64,000 nt of DNA from Caballeronia sordidicola (GTDB lineage: Bacteria > Pseudomonadota > Gammaproteobacteria > Burkholderiales > Burkholderiaceae): NCBI RefSeq assembly GCF_002220365.1, contig NZ_MTHB01000229.1:21270-85269 (forward strand), given 5' to 3'. Shown in pieces: positions 8,632-17,226 of the stretch (positions are counted from its first letter, which is position 1; each line of letters starts with the position of its first letter). A program made the position numbers and the translations under genes. Below the pieces are notes generated by a model. That model made no database searches, was not told where the DNA came from, and saw only the letters and a program-made list of their open reading frames with translations.

Positions 8632-9963
8632 CTACTGGGCGGCGAGCTTTGCGCTTTGTCGCCTCATACCCTCGAAGATCTTGTCTGACACGTCCTTCGG
8701 AAACGCGGCCGGCAACAGCGCCTCAACCTCCGCGACGATACCCTCGGTCATGCCGATCAAGGTAGTGATCATTTCCTCGACGTCAGCTGGGGCAAGCGTC
8801 ACTTGTTGTCCCTGCGCAATCCAGTGGCGACGCCGGATATCATTGATCAGGTAGTGCGTGTTCTTACCGCGCACCGCCATTGCTAATCTCACCCGACGCG
8901 CAGAAAACAGGTTTTTCCCGTTTCCAATGATCGGGTGCGCCGAGAGAACATCATAGATCGGAGTGGCCTCGTAGCGGTTGGACTTCAGGTGTGCGATGCT
9001 GAAATTCTTTGCATGCCCATCAGTGGCCGCGAGCAACCAGAAGACGATCTGCGTCATAAAGAAATTGCGCTGATCGATAGTGGACCGTTCTGAACCGGCG
9101 AGCACGTCCATGACTTCCTGGATTCCCGGTCCACCATCTGACTCATATTTGGCCGAAGCGGGCGTCCCGGTTGCCTGGCACATATCCTCCTGAGGAAGCC
9201 GGAGGATCCACGAACCGTTGCTCGCGTACCTGCGATCGAATCGCTCAACGACGAGTACTTTCTGTTCCTCGAAAGTTGCAATAGTGCAGCCTGCGATGGG
9301 CAAACCATACGCTGCGACGATTTGCGAGCACAGCCATTCGTTCTCTACCGACGTGCGCATGTCGGCGCGCATGTTTCCGACCAGCCCGAGAGGTAGCTTC
9401 ATGATATGCGTGGTCGGAGTGCTGCCTTCAGGGATGACCCACTGGTCGTCGTGCCACAGAAGCGCGGTCTTCTCCTGCGCGCCGGCGATGGACAGACGTA
9501 GGTCGTCGAAGGGCTCATGCTGGCCCAACACAGGCGGGGCCGTTATTTCCCGCAATAGCTGCGCGATTTCGGCCTCGTCGAGGGGACGGCCGTTGATCTG
9601 CTCGAGATCTACCGGAATTTCGTCCGGCGGCAGCATCTGGATGGCGCCTACGCAGTCTCGCCCCAGCTTGGTCAGCAACTCGAAAGGCGACGTGCCGCCG
9701 GTTTTGTAGCGGCCCGCGATACGTTCGCGGATAGTCTTGCTGTCTGGCAACAGGTTATCGAAATAGTCCGAGACTACTTTACCCCGATAGGGCTGGTTGC
9801 CGGCCGTAAAAGGCAGCGAGAGCGAAAGGGGACGTCCCTGTTCGTCGGCTAGCCATTCTTCGAAGTAGGTGAGCTTCTCTCCATCCCGGGTGGTCTCCCA
9901 AGTACCGACTGGCAACCCATTCATCCAGAGGTTCAGACTTTTTGCATGTGCGCGGCGGCCCAT
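8632..9963 (-). CDS. hipA: HipA serine/threonine-kinase toxin
   Basis: 443 residues, the size of E. coli HipA. The N-subdomain (about 1-100) is followed by the kinase fold. The SIAGAQEKTAL loop carries Ser158, equivalent by position to the autophosphorylated Ser150. THIMKLPLG follows, the catalytic loop is ATDGHAKN (Asp315), and the metal-binding segment is PIYDVLS (Asp338). All catalytic residues are kept, so it should be an active kinase that, when free of HipB, halts growth. In E. coli HipA phosphorylates glutamyl-tRNA synthetase. The ATG at 9963 lies 2 nt after the hipB stop, so the pair is tightly coupled. The frame runs open upstream through hipB, but that part is not HipA-like. Confidence 0.93.
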   Translation of the reverse strand: MGRRAHAKSLNLWMNGLPVGTWETTRDGEKLTYFEEWLADEQGRPLSLSLPFTAGNQPYRGKVVSDYFDNLLPDSKTIRERIAGRYKTGGTSPFELLTKLGRDCVGAIQMLPPDEIPVDLEQINGRPLDEAEIAQLLREITAPPVLGQHEPFDDLRLSIAGAQEKTALLWHDDQWVIPEGSTPTTHIMKLPLGLVGNMRADMRTSVENEWLCSQIVAAYGLPIAGCTIATFEEQKVLVVERFDRRYASNGSWILRLPQEDMCQATGTPASAKYESDGGPGIQEVMDVLAGSERSTIDQRNFFMTQIVFWLLAATDGHAKNFSIAHLKSNRYEATPIYDVLSAHPIIGNGKNLFSARRVRLAMAVRGKNTHYLINDIRRRHWIAQGQQVTLAPADVEEMITTLIGMTEGIVAEVEALLPAAFPKDVSDKIFEGMRRQSAKLAAQ

Positions 9964-9965
9964 TG

Positions 9966-10439
9966 TTACCAGTCCTCCCGCTTCTTGACGGCAGCACCCA
10001 TTGGCGCCACTCGCTTCCGTGTGACCGGCTTCGGCGCTCCTTGCGCGCTCCCGCTTGCCGGTTTGACGACGGCGGCCTTCCGAGTGACCGCCGTCTTCGA
10101 TGCCGCGGTAGTCGCGCGCTTTTTTGTCGGGCTCTGCTTCGCCGGGACCGGCGACTCCACGGTTCGCACGGTTCGCACGGTTCGTATACGTCCGGGTATG
10201 CGGACCTTGAGATTGGCCGAGCTCGACGTCTGGGTCAGGACGATATCGACCTTGAGCACCTTCAAAACGTGGAATAGCCGATCCATGCTCGCGGATTCGG
10301 GCTTTGCCTCGAGTTGGGCGTAGGTCTGCTGGGTGACCCCCAAATGGCTCGCGATCTGGGCTTGCGTGAGCCCGGCGGCCTTGCGGAAACCGACAAGGAG
10401 CGGTCGCAGTTGAAGGGTGGTTTTGACGGGATAGTCCAC
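9966..10439 (-). CDS. hipB: HipB-like antitoxin with long basic tail
   Basis: 157 residues, starting at GTG 10439 behind GGAG. Residues 10-65 are a Cro/C1-type helix-turn-helix (AGLTQAQIASHLGVTQQTYAQLE), as in HipB. It should bind the operators upstream and neutralise HipA. Residues about 80-157 form an unusual low-complexity Lys/Ala/Thr-rich basic tail. The tail contains a triple Arg-Thr-Val repeat encoded by three identical 9-bp units at 10158-10184. E. coli HipB is only 88 residues, so this tail is extra and may bind DNA or the toxin. It precedes hipA in one operon. Confidence 0.9.
   Translation of the reverse strand: MDYPVKTTLQLRPLLVGFRKAAGLTQAQIASHLGVTQQTYAQLEAKPESASMDRLFHVLKVLKVDIVLTQTSSSANLKVRIPGRIRTVRTVRTVESPVPAKQSPTKKRATTAASKTAVTRKAAVVKPASGSAQGAPKPVTRKRVAPMGAAVKKREDW
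10158..10184. repeat. 9-bp tandem triplication inside hipB
   Basis: CACGGTTCG occurs three times head to tail without mismatch. On the coding (minus) strand this gives a repeated Arg-Thr-Val in the HipB tail. Unit length 9 keeps the frame, so copy number could vary by slippage without breaking the gene. Confidence 0.8.
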
Positions 10440-10473
10440 GGGTGAGCTCCGGTGAGCTGGACAGGATGTAGGT

Positions 10474-10557
10474 TGTAAATGACAAAAACAGTATATATGC
10501 TGTATTAAGCAAATACAATTAAATCACTGTAAATGACGAATACAGTAAATAACCTGT
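10474..10557. promoter_or_regulatory. Duplicated hipBA operator/promoter region
   Basis: Two palindromes of identical architecture, ACAG-N8-CTGT, lie at 10488-10503 and 10542-10557. Each is embedded in a longer direct repeat beginning TGTAAATGAC (10474 and 10528), so the whole unit recurs at 54 bp. The AT-rich sequence between them (TATATATG, TGTATTAAG) is the likely hipBA promoter, 35-120 nt upstream of the hipB GTG. HipB proteins bind paired palindromic operators in their own promoter, so these are the obvious sites, although the half-site differs from the E. coli TATCC. Confidence 0.7.
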
Positions 10558-10787
10558 TATCCCGGCTTGCTCGAAGTCTGGGTCTACCCCATAGCATCGC
10601 GCTGCTTGCGTCGCCCATGTCGGTTCGCTGCCCCGTTGGCTTTGGGGCGCCATGGGAATGATGTTTCAAAGTCATGCGCAAAAGTAATGCCTTTATCTTA
10701 AAAAGGCAATATTCATGATGTGCGCTGGCTTGGATAATCATGTAACCGATAAAGCGCTCACTCGCTGGGTTTTCAGGAGGCAATTGC

Positions 10788-12407
10788 ATGACAGGCAGCA
10801 CCCCGCAGCAGGCTATTTCAGGTCGCGATCAACCCGCGCGCATCACGGTCCGCGACGCTGTGATCGATTTCATGCGACGCGTGGGTATGACGTCGGTATT
10901 CGCAAATCCGGGGTCAACCGAGTTGCCGATGTTCCGCGATTTCCCCGCCGATTTCCGCTACATTCTCGGGCTTCAGGAAGCCGTCGTGGTCGGAATGGCC
11001 GACGGTTATGCGCAGGCAACGGGTAACGCCTCGCTGGTGAACCTGCACTCGGCAGCGGGTGTCGGCAACGCGATGGGCAACATTTTCACCGCATTTCGTA
11101 ACCGCACGCCGATTGTCGTGACCGCTGGACAACAAGCCCGTTCGATCCTTCCATTCGACCCGTTCCTCGCGTCGACGCACGCCACCGAGTTGCCCAAGCC
11201 TTACGTGAAATGGAGCATTGAACCAGCGCGCGCGGCAGATGTACCGCTGGCAATTGCGCGCGCCTATCACATAGCCATGCAGGAGCCGCGCGGGCCCGTG
11301 TTCGTCTCCATTCCTGCTGACGATTGGGATCAGCCGGCGGACTATGTGCCGGTGAGCGACGTCAGCACGGTGACGCGGCCCGATCCGGTCATGCTGGCGC
11401 GCATGGGTGACGCGCTCGATCTATGCGCGCGGCCTGCGTTTGTCGTTGGTGGCGGCGTGGACCGCGCGGGCGCTGTCGACGAAGTGGTGCGCTTGGCAGA
11501 ACGTCATCAGGCACGCGTTTTCGTCGCGCCCATGTCGGGACGCTGCAGCTTTCCGGAGGATCACCGGCTGTTCGCCGGTTTCCTTCCCGCCATGCGCGAG
11601 AAGATCGTCGAGATACTGGGCGGCCATGATCTCATCTTTGTGCTCGGTGCTCCCGCTTTCACTTACCACGTGGAAGGTAGCGGTCCGCACGTTCCCCCGG
11701 GCGCGCGGTTATTCCAGCTTATCGATGACCCCGCCGTGGCCGCCTGGACCCCAACCGGCACGGCAACGGTCGGGAACATCGGGCTGGGCGTCGCGGACTT
11801 GCTGGCGCGCTCCGCGCCCACGACGCGTCCACTGCCGGCCGCTCGCCACGCGCCTCCGCGCGCCGAGGCTTCATCGCTGATGTCGGTGGCGTTCGTGCTG
11901 CAAACGCTTGCCGAAATACGCAACCCGGCTGACGTGGTGGTTGAAGAAGCGCCGAGCGCCCGGCCGGTCATGCAGGAATACTTGCCGTTCACCCGTAGCG
12001 GTACGTTCCTGACCATGGAGAGCGGCGGCCTTGGATACGGCATGCCCGCAGCAGTGGGCGTCGCGCTCGCCAAGCCGGGCACCCGGGTAATCGCGCTAAT
12101 TGGCGATGGTTCCAGCATGTACTCGATTCAGGCTATATGGAGCGCTGTACAGCTCAATCTGCCTATTACATTCGCCATCCTTAACAACTCCCGATATGCG
12201 GCATTGCAGGACTTCGCGCCGGTGTTTGGTTTCGGACCGGCCGATCCCGTGCAGGGAACCGACCTTCCGGGTCTGGATTTCGTGACGCTTGCTGCCGGCA
12301 TGGGTTGTCGTGGCGTTGCGGTCAGGGAGGCCGCCCGCTTGAAAGACGTACTGAACGAAGCTTTCCACACCGCCGGGCCGATGCTGGTAGAAACCATCGT
12401 GGCTTAG
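10788..12407 (+). CDS. mdlC: Benzoylformate decarboxylase (ThDP enzyme)
   Basis: 539 residues, strongly like Pseudomonas putida MdlC along its whole length. It has the NPGSTELP segment, catalytic Glu64 in LQEAV, active-site His87 in LHSAAG and His294 in FTYH. The thiamine-diphosphate motif runs from GDG (439-441) to NN (466-467). It should split benzoylformate (phenylglyoxylate) to benzaldehyde and CO2 in the cytoplasm. CAGGAGG precedes the ATG. The next gene is a matching aldehyde dehydrogenase and an aromatic-acid transporter follows, which supports the role. A related 2-oxo-acid decarboxylase acting on a substituted arylglyoxylate is possible. Confidence 0.88.
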   Translation: MTGSTPQQAISGRDQPARITVRDAVIDFMRRVGMTSVFANPGSTELPMFRDFPADFRYILGLQEAVVVGMADGYAQATGNASLVNLHSAAGVGNAMGNIFTAFRNRTPIVVTAGQQARSILPFDPFLASTHATELPKPYVKWSIEPARAADVPLAIARAYHIAMQEPRGPVFVSIPADDWDQPADYVPVSDVSTVTRPDPVMLARMGDALDLCARPAFVVGGGVDRAGAVDEVVRLAERHQARVFVAPMSGRCSFPEDHRLFAGFLPAMREKIVEILGGHDLIFVLGAPAFTYHVEGSGPHVPPGARLFQLIDDPAVAAWTPTGTATVGNIGLGVADLLARSAPTTRPLPAARHAPPRAEASSLMSVAFVLQTLAEIRNPADVVVEEAPSARPVMQEYLPFTRSGTFLTMESGGLGYGMPAAVGVALAKPGTRVIALIGDGSSMYSIQAIWSAVQLNLPITFAILNNSRYAALQDFAPVFGFGPADPVQGTDLPGLDFVTLAAGMGCRGVAVREAARLKDVLNEAFHTAGPMLVETIVA

Positions 12408-12457
12408 CGCGTGGCGCATTGAGCATCGCTCACATAAAAATCATCAGGAGACAGACG

Positions 12458-13909
12458 ATGAAAACCATTGCCATGTTGATCAACGGCGAGGCAGTACAAG
12501 CGGCCAGCGGCGCGACCTTCGAGCGCAGGAATCCATTGGACGGCGAGGTCGCCACGCGTGCACCGGCCGCATCGGTGGCTGACGCGATCGCCGCAGTGGA
12601 TGCCGCAGCCAGCGCGTTTCCCGCGTGGTCTGCTACGGGGCCGGGCGAGCGACGCTCACTGTTGATGCGTGCCGCGCAAGTCCTCGAAGACAAGCACGCC
12701 ACCTTTGTATCCGCCATGGCGGCGGAGACCGGGGCGTCGGCGATCTGGGCCGGTTTCAACGTGCATCTGGCGGCCTCCGGACTCATGGAGGCAGCGGCGC
12801 TCACCACGCAGATCGCTGGCGAAGTGATTCCATCCGATGTACCCGGCAGCCTGGCAATGGGCATACGGCAACCGGCGGGTGTCGTGCTCGGGATCGCGCC
12901 GTGGAACGCGCCGGTGATCCTTGCGGTTCGTGCTATCGCACTGCCGCTCGCGTGCGGCAACACGGTCGTCCTGAAAGGCTCTGAGATATGTCCGGCAACG
13001 CACGGCCTGATCATTGACGCCTTGCAGGAGGCAGGGTTACCCCCAGGCGTAGTGAACTTCGTGACGAATGCACCAGCGGATGCGGGCCCGATTGTCGAAG
13101 CGATGATTGCTCATCCCAAGGTGCGGCGCGTCAACTTCACGGGTTCGACCCGGGTCGGCAAGGTCATTGCTGCAAGCTGTGCGAAGTACCTCAAGCCAGC
13201 GGTCCTGGAGCTTGGCGGCAAGGCGCCGCTGCTCGTTCTGGACGATGCAGATCTTGACGCCGCAGTCGATGCAGCAGTGTTCGGTGCGTTCGCCAACTCG
13301 GGGCAAATTTGCATGTCGACGGAGCGCATCGTGGTGGATCGCAAGGTAGCCGACGCGTTCGTCACGCGGTTCGCCGCCCGGGCGGTCGAACTGCCGCTGG
13401 GCGATCCGCGCAACGGACCGGTCGTGCTCGGCTCGGTTGTCGACATGAGTACCGTCGCGCGATGCAATGCGTTGATCGACGATGCACTCGCGAAAGGCGC
13501 AACGCTCGCGTGCGGCGGCAAGGCCGACAGCACGCTGATGCCGGCCACGTTGTTGGACAACGTCAGCGCGGACATGCGTATTTACCACGACGAATCGTTT
13601 GGACCGGTCAAAGGAATCGTGCGCGTGGACGGCGACGAAGAGGCCATTGCCTGCGCCAACGACAACGAATTTGGTTTGTCTTCAGCGGTGTTCAGCCGGG
13701 ACATCGCGCGCGCAATGAATGTTGCCAGGCGCATTGAATCGGGCATCTGCCACATCAACGGCCCGACGGTACACGACGAGGCGCAGATGCCTTTTGGTGG
13801 TGTCAAGGGCAGCGGATTCGGTCACTTTGGCGGCAGGGCAGGCATCGCGGAATTTACGGATTTGCGCTGGATCACCGTGCAGACTACGCCTCGTCATTAT
13901 CCGTTCTGA
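12458..13909 (+). CDS. Aldehyde dehydrogenase, benzaldehyde/vanillin type
   Basis: 483 residues from the ATG at 12458 (CAGGAG 8 nt upstream; a longer in-frame extension overlaps mdlC and is rejected). It is a classical NAD(P)-dependent aldehyde dehydrogenase: APWNAP with Asn150, cofactor loop FTGSTRVGK (227-235), general base Glu251 in LELGGK and catalytic Cys285 in SGQICMS. It most resembles the vanillin/benzaldehyde dehydrogenase group. Directly after benzoylformate decarboxylase (50 nt gap), it should oxidise benzaldehyde to benzoate. Substituted benzaldehydes are an alternative. Confidence 0.9.
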   Translation: MKTIAMLINGEAVQAASGATFERRNPLDGEVATRAPAASVADAIAAVDAAASAFPAWSATGPGERRSLLMRAAQVLEDKHATFVSAMAAETGASAIWAGFNVHLAASGLMEAAALTTQIAGEVIPSDVPGSLAMGIRQPAGVVLGIAPWNAPVILAVRAIALPLACGNTVVLKGSEICPATHGLIIDALQEAGLPPGVVNFVTNAPADAGPIVEAMIAHPKVRRVNFTGSTRVGKVIAASCAKYLKPAVLELGGKAPLLVLDDADLDAAVDAAVFGAFANSGQICMSTERIVVDRKVADAFVTRFAARAVELPLGDPRNGPVVLGSVVDMSTVARCNALIDDALAKGATLACGGKADSTLMPATLLDNVSADMRIYHDESFGPVKGIVRVDGDEEAIACANDNEFGLSSAVFSRDIARAMNVARRIESGICHINGPTVHDEAQMPFGGVKGSGFGHFGGRAGIAEFTDLRWITVQTTPRHYPF

Positions 13910-14155
13910 TGGAGAGACGCCTAGCGCGCCGGTGCGTCGACCGGAACAGTCAAGAGTATTAAGCTTTCCTCACAAAAACTCTTGCACAGAAAGCGGTTGC
14001 GGATGCCGTGAAAGCAGCAGGTCGAGAAGGTCATGCAGAAAGGTCATGACTTTTACGCCAATTGGCAATATTAAAAGGGCGAAGCTCGCTCACATAATTC
14101 GCTCAAGAAAATAAAGATGTGTGGGTAGTACCCGCGCAAAACAGGAGACAGTCCC

Positions 14156-15559
14156 ATGCCCAGCTACGTACCTCCCGCTGTGTTCACCGGGTCCGCGCAG
14201 ACGGAACATGATCAGACGATGGAACTGCAGGACACGAGCAAGACCGTGGACATTGGAAGCGTGCTCGATGACGGCCCATTCAGCACATTCCAGAAGCTCA
14301 TTGTCCTGCTGGCAGCGCTGTCGATCATTGTCGATGGTTTTGACAGCCAGTTGATCGGCTTCGCCATTCCCGTGCTGATCAAGGAGTGGGATATAGCCCG
14401 CAATGCATTTGCCCCGGTAGTTGCGGCGGGACTGATCGGCATGGGAATAGGCAGCGCCTGCGCCGGTTTGTTCGCGGATCGTTTCGGCCGGCGCTGGGCG
14501 GTGATCGGCAGTGTGCTGGTATTCGGCGCGGCGACCTGCGCGATCAGCCTTGCCCCGAACCTTGCGGTGATTGCTGGACTGCGGTTCATCGCCGGGCTGG
14601 GAATAGGCGGGGCGTTGCCGACCTCCACCACGTTGACGGCGGAATATACGCCCGCGCGCTTGCGCACCGTGGCGGTCACTGTCACGATTCTTTGCGTGCC
14701 TCTGGGTGGCATGGTGGCCGGACTGTTCGCCAGCGTGATCCTGCCGGCTTATGGCTGGCGCGCGTTATTTCTCACGGGCGGCGTGCTGCCGCTGGTGTTG
14801 GCGGTGTTACTGCTGTTCGCGCTGCCTGAGTCTCCACGCTTCCTTTCACGTCGTCCGCACCGTTGGGGCGAATTGGTGGCGCTGCTGGGCCGCATGTCGC
14901 GCCCTGTCGCGAAAGATGCAAGCTTCACCGACATTCGGGAGCGCGATTCCGAGAAGCACGTAGGCTTTACCGCGCTTTTCAAGGACGGCCGCGCGTTGGA
15001 CACCGTGGCAATCTGGTGCGCGTTCTTCATGTGCTTGCTGGCTGTCTACGCTGCGTTTAGCTGGTTGCCGACCATGCTGACCAACGAAGGGTTGTCGGTG
15101 CAGTTTGCCGGCTACGGGCTGACGGCCTACAACCTGGGTGGTGCGATCGGGGCGTTGGCATGTGCGGTCACCATCGCACGATTCGGTTCGCGCTGGCCGT
15201 TGATCATTTGTTGCTCAGGAGCGGCTGCCAGCGCATGGCTACTGCTGACAGTCGATGTTTCCCGGCATGTGAGCGTGCTGATGTTCGGGCTTTTCACACA
15301 CGGCCTGTTCGTCAATGCAGTGCAGTCCACCATGTATGCGCTTTGCGCCTATGTCTACCCGACGGGAGTGCGTGCGACCGGAACGGCGTCGGCGCTGGCA
15401 TTCGGGCGGATAGGCGCAATTGTCAGCGCGTTCGCCGGTGCTGCGGTCATTACGGCAGGCGGTGCATCGTCGTACCTGCTGATGCTGGGCGCGGCAATGA
15501 CAGTTGTGATGATCGCGCTTGCGCTTGTGCGTCGACATATACCGAGCGCGATCCGATAG
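14156..15559 (+). CDS. MFS aromatic-acid:H+ symporter (AAHS family)
   Basis: 467 residues, twelve predicted membrane helices. The first-half signature GLFADRFGRRWAV and the second-half YPTGVRATGTASALAFGRIGAI are those of the AAHS family (PcaK/BenK type). An early DGFDSQLIGFAIP carries the acidic residue in helix 1 that this family needs. ACAGGAGAC precedes the ATG. It lies 247 nt after the aldehyde dehydrogenase on the same strand, so it probably imports the aromatic acid (mandelate, benzoylformate or benzoate) for this module. Confidence 0.9.
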   Translation: MPSYVPPAVFTGSAQTEHDQTMELQDTSKTVDIGSVLDDGPFSTFQKLIVLLAALSIIVDGFDSQLIGFAIPVLIKEWDIARNAFAPVVAAGLIGMGIGSACAGLFADRFGRRWAVIGSVLVFGAATCAISLAPNLAVIAGLRFIAGLGIGGALPTSTTLTAEYTPARLRTVAVTVTILCVPLGGMVAGLFASVILPAYGWRALFLTGGVLPLVLAVLLLFALPESPRFLSRRPHRWGELVALLGRMSRPVAKDASFTDIRERDSEKHVGFTALFKDGRALDTVAIWCAFFMCLLAVYAAFSWLPTMLTNEGLSVQFAGYGLTAYNLGGAIGALACAVTIARFGSRWPLIICCSGAAASAWLLLTVDVSRHVSVLMFGLFTHGLFVNAVQSTMYALCAYVYPTGVRATGTASALAFGRIGAIVSAFAGAAVITAGGASSYLLMLGAAMTVVMIALALVRRHIPSAIR

Positions 15560-15825
15560 AACGCGGGACGTACTTGCATCGGATCTTCTAATGCGGGGCT
15601 GAGCGATCCTCATCCCCACACGCTTCTGGCTTAACCAGGTCACTCAAGCGGGATTCGAATTCAATTAAATATTAGTAATTTAGCATACCTATCAAATAAT
15701 AAGAGTGAGTTTAAAAGCGGATCGATTGAAACCAGGAGGGTCGAGCGCGCAACACGCTTGACTGCTGTCGGAACAAGAAATTTTCAACCTGCATTTCAAA
15801 GTGCAGGTCAGGGGACTCGGAGACC

Positions 15826-16965
15826 ATGAAATACAAAATCGCATTATTGGGAGCGTTGCTCGGCATCAGCGCGGCGCCGTCGTTTGCGCAAAGCAATGTG
15901 ACGCTTTACGGGATTATCGACACAGGCGTCGAGTATGTAACGCATGCCGATGCATCGGGCAACAGCGTGGTACGGATGCCGGGCGTGACAGGTGAACTGC
16001 CATCGCGGTGGGGCATACGCGGCACCGAGGATCTCGGCGGCGGCTGGTCGACCATCTTCACGTTGGAAAGCGGTTTCAATACCAAAGCCGGGACGCTGAA
16101 CCAGGGTGGCCGCCTTTTCGGGCGGCAAGCATACGTTGGTTTGAAGGGACCGTATGGCAGCCTGACGTTCGGCCGTCAGTACACCATGACGTACTGGGCC
16201 ATCCTCGACTCTGATCTGCTTGGCCCGGACATCTACGGCGGCACGGGTTCCTTCGATCAGTATCTGCCCAGCGCCCGCAGCGACAACACGGTTGCGTATA
16301 AGGGAACCTTCGGCGGCTTGACGGCGGGCGCAACCTATTCCTTCGGCCGTGATTCGGCCGGCACCGGGAACTCACCGGGGCAGGGCACGTGCGTTGGTCC
16401 GGTCCCGGGCAGTCCTCAAACCTGCCGCGAGTGGTCGGCCATGCTTCGTTATGACTGGAGTGGTTTCGGCGCTGCGGCAGCCTACGACGAACAACGCGGT
16501 GGCCCGGGCGCATCGGCGAACCTGTTCGACGGCACGCCTACGTTTGCGTTGACCAACCCAGGCGACAAAGATATCCGCATGCAGTTGAACGGCTACGGCG
16601 CGATCGGGAAATTGAAGATCGGGGGCGGCTGGCTTGGGCGAAGGGTGGAGACCGTTTCGGCTGCCTCGCCCGACGTGAGGTCGGATCAGTTTTACCTGAC
16701 GGCCGCGTATCCGGTTACGCCCGCGTTCCTGGTGGATGGCGGTATCTACCGGATCGTCAACCGGCAGGACGACACGCGGGGCACGATCGAAGTGCTGCGC
16801 ACGACCTATTTCTTGTCGAAGAGCACGGCTGTGTATTTGCAGGGAGCGTATCTGGCGAACAGCGCGAAAGCGGCCTACACGGTGAGTCAGGGTGGCGGTG
16901 GTACGACGCCTGCAGCGGGCGCTGGGCAACTCGGTGTCATGGCCGGATTGCGGCACAGTTTCTAG
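15826..16965 (+). CDS. Outer-membrane porin (OmpC-like, Burkholderia type)
   Basis: 379 residues. A signal peptide of about 20 residues ends SFA-Q, followed by SNVTLYGIIDTGVEY, the standard first strand of beta-proteobacterial trimeric porins. The body alternates beta strands (SRWGIRGTEDLGGGWSTIF, GRQAYVGLKGPYGSLTFGRQY) and ends in the C-terminal ...GLRHSF with a final Phe needed for outer-membrane insertion. It follows the AAHS transporter with an AT-rich 266-nt gap that could hold its own promoter. It probably serves as the outer-membrane entry route for the aromatic acid. Confidence 0.92.
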   Translation: MKYKIALLGALLGISAAPSFAQSNVTLYGIIDTGVEYVTHADASGNSVVRMPGVTGELPSRWGIRGTEDLGGGWSTIFTLESGFNTKAGTLNQGGRLFGRQAYVGLKGPYGSLTFGRQYTMTYWAILDSDLLGPDIYGGTGSFDQYLPSARSDNTVAYKGTFGGLTAGATYSFGRDSAGTGNSPGQGTCVGPVPGSPQTCREWSAMLRYDWSGFGAAAAYDEQRGGPGASANLFDGTPTFALTNPGDKDIRMQLNGYGAIGKLKIGGGWLGRRVETVSAASPDVRSDQFYLTAAYPVTPAFLVDGGIYRIVNRQDDTRGTIEVLRTTYFLSKSTAVYLQGAYLANSAKAAYTVSQGGGGTTPAAGAGQLGVMAGLRHSF

Positions 16966-17040
16966 CGGTCGGAGACTTGCTCGCTACCCGGTCAACGTCT
17001 GAGCGGGTAAGCGTGCCTGACGACAAAGACAGCACGTCAT

Positions 17041-17068
17041 GGGTCCGGTTTAGTCTCCGGCCCTCTTT
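17041..17068 (+). terminator. Probable porin terminator hairpin
   Basis: GGGTCCGG and CCGGCCC can pair with one mismatch around TTTAGTCT, followed by TCTTTA. It lies 75 nt after the porin stop and before the acyltransferase. Stem strength is good but the T-run is weak. Confidence 0.45.
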
Positions 17069-17226
17069 ACATGAGCGCTAATCGCGATGCTCCGACGCAA
17101 CCCGCGCTATCCATGAGAACGCTTTATTTTCCCGAATATCCGCCATTCCGCATTAATTTTCCATTTTTTTAACGTGCACCATAAGGTCGCCAGGCGAGCT
17201 GGGGCACGCGGCGAACCCAATGATCG

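Noticed and set aside
8632..10518. Reading hipA as one 628-residue protein from 10518
   Set aside because: The extra N-terminus is hipB DNA in the wrong frame; ATG 9963 right after the hipB stop gives the normal HipA length.
12305..12457. Extended start for the aldehyde dehydrogenase
   Set aside because: It overlaps the 3' end of mdlC in another frame; ATG 12458 has a strong ribosome-binding site and a normal N-terminus.
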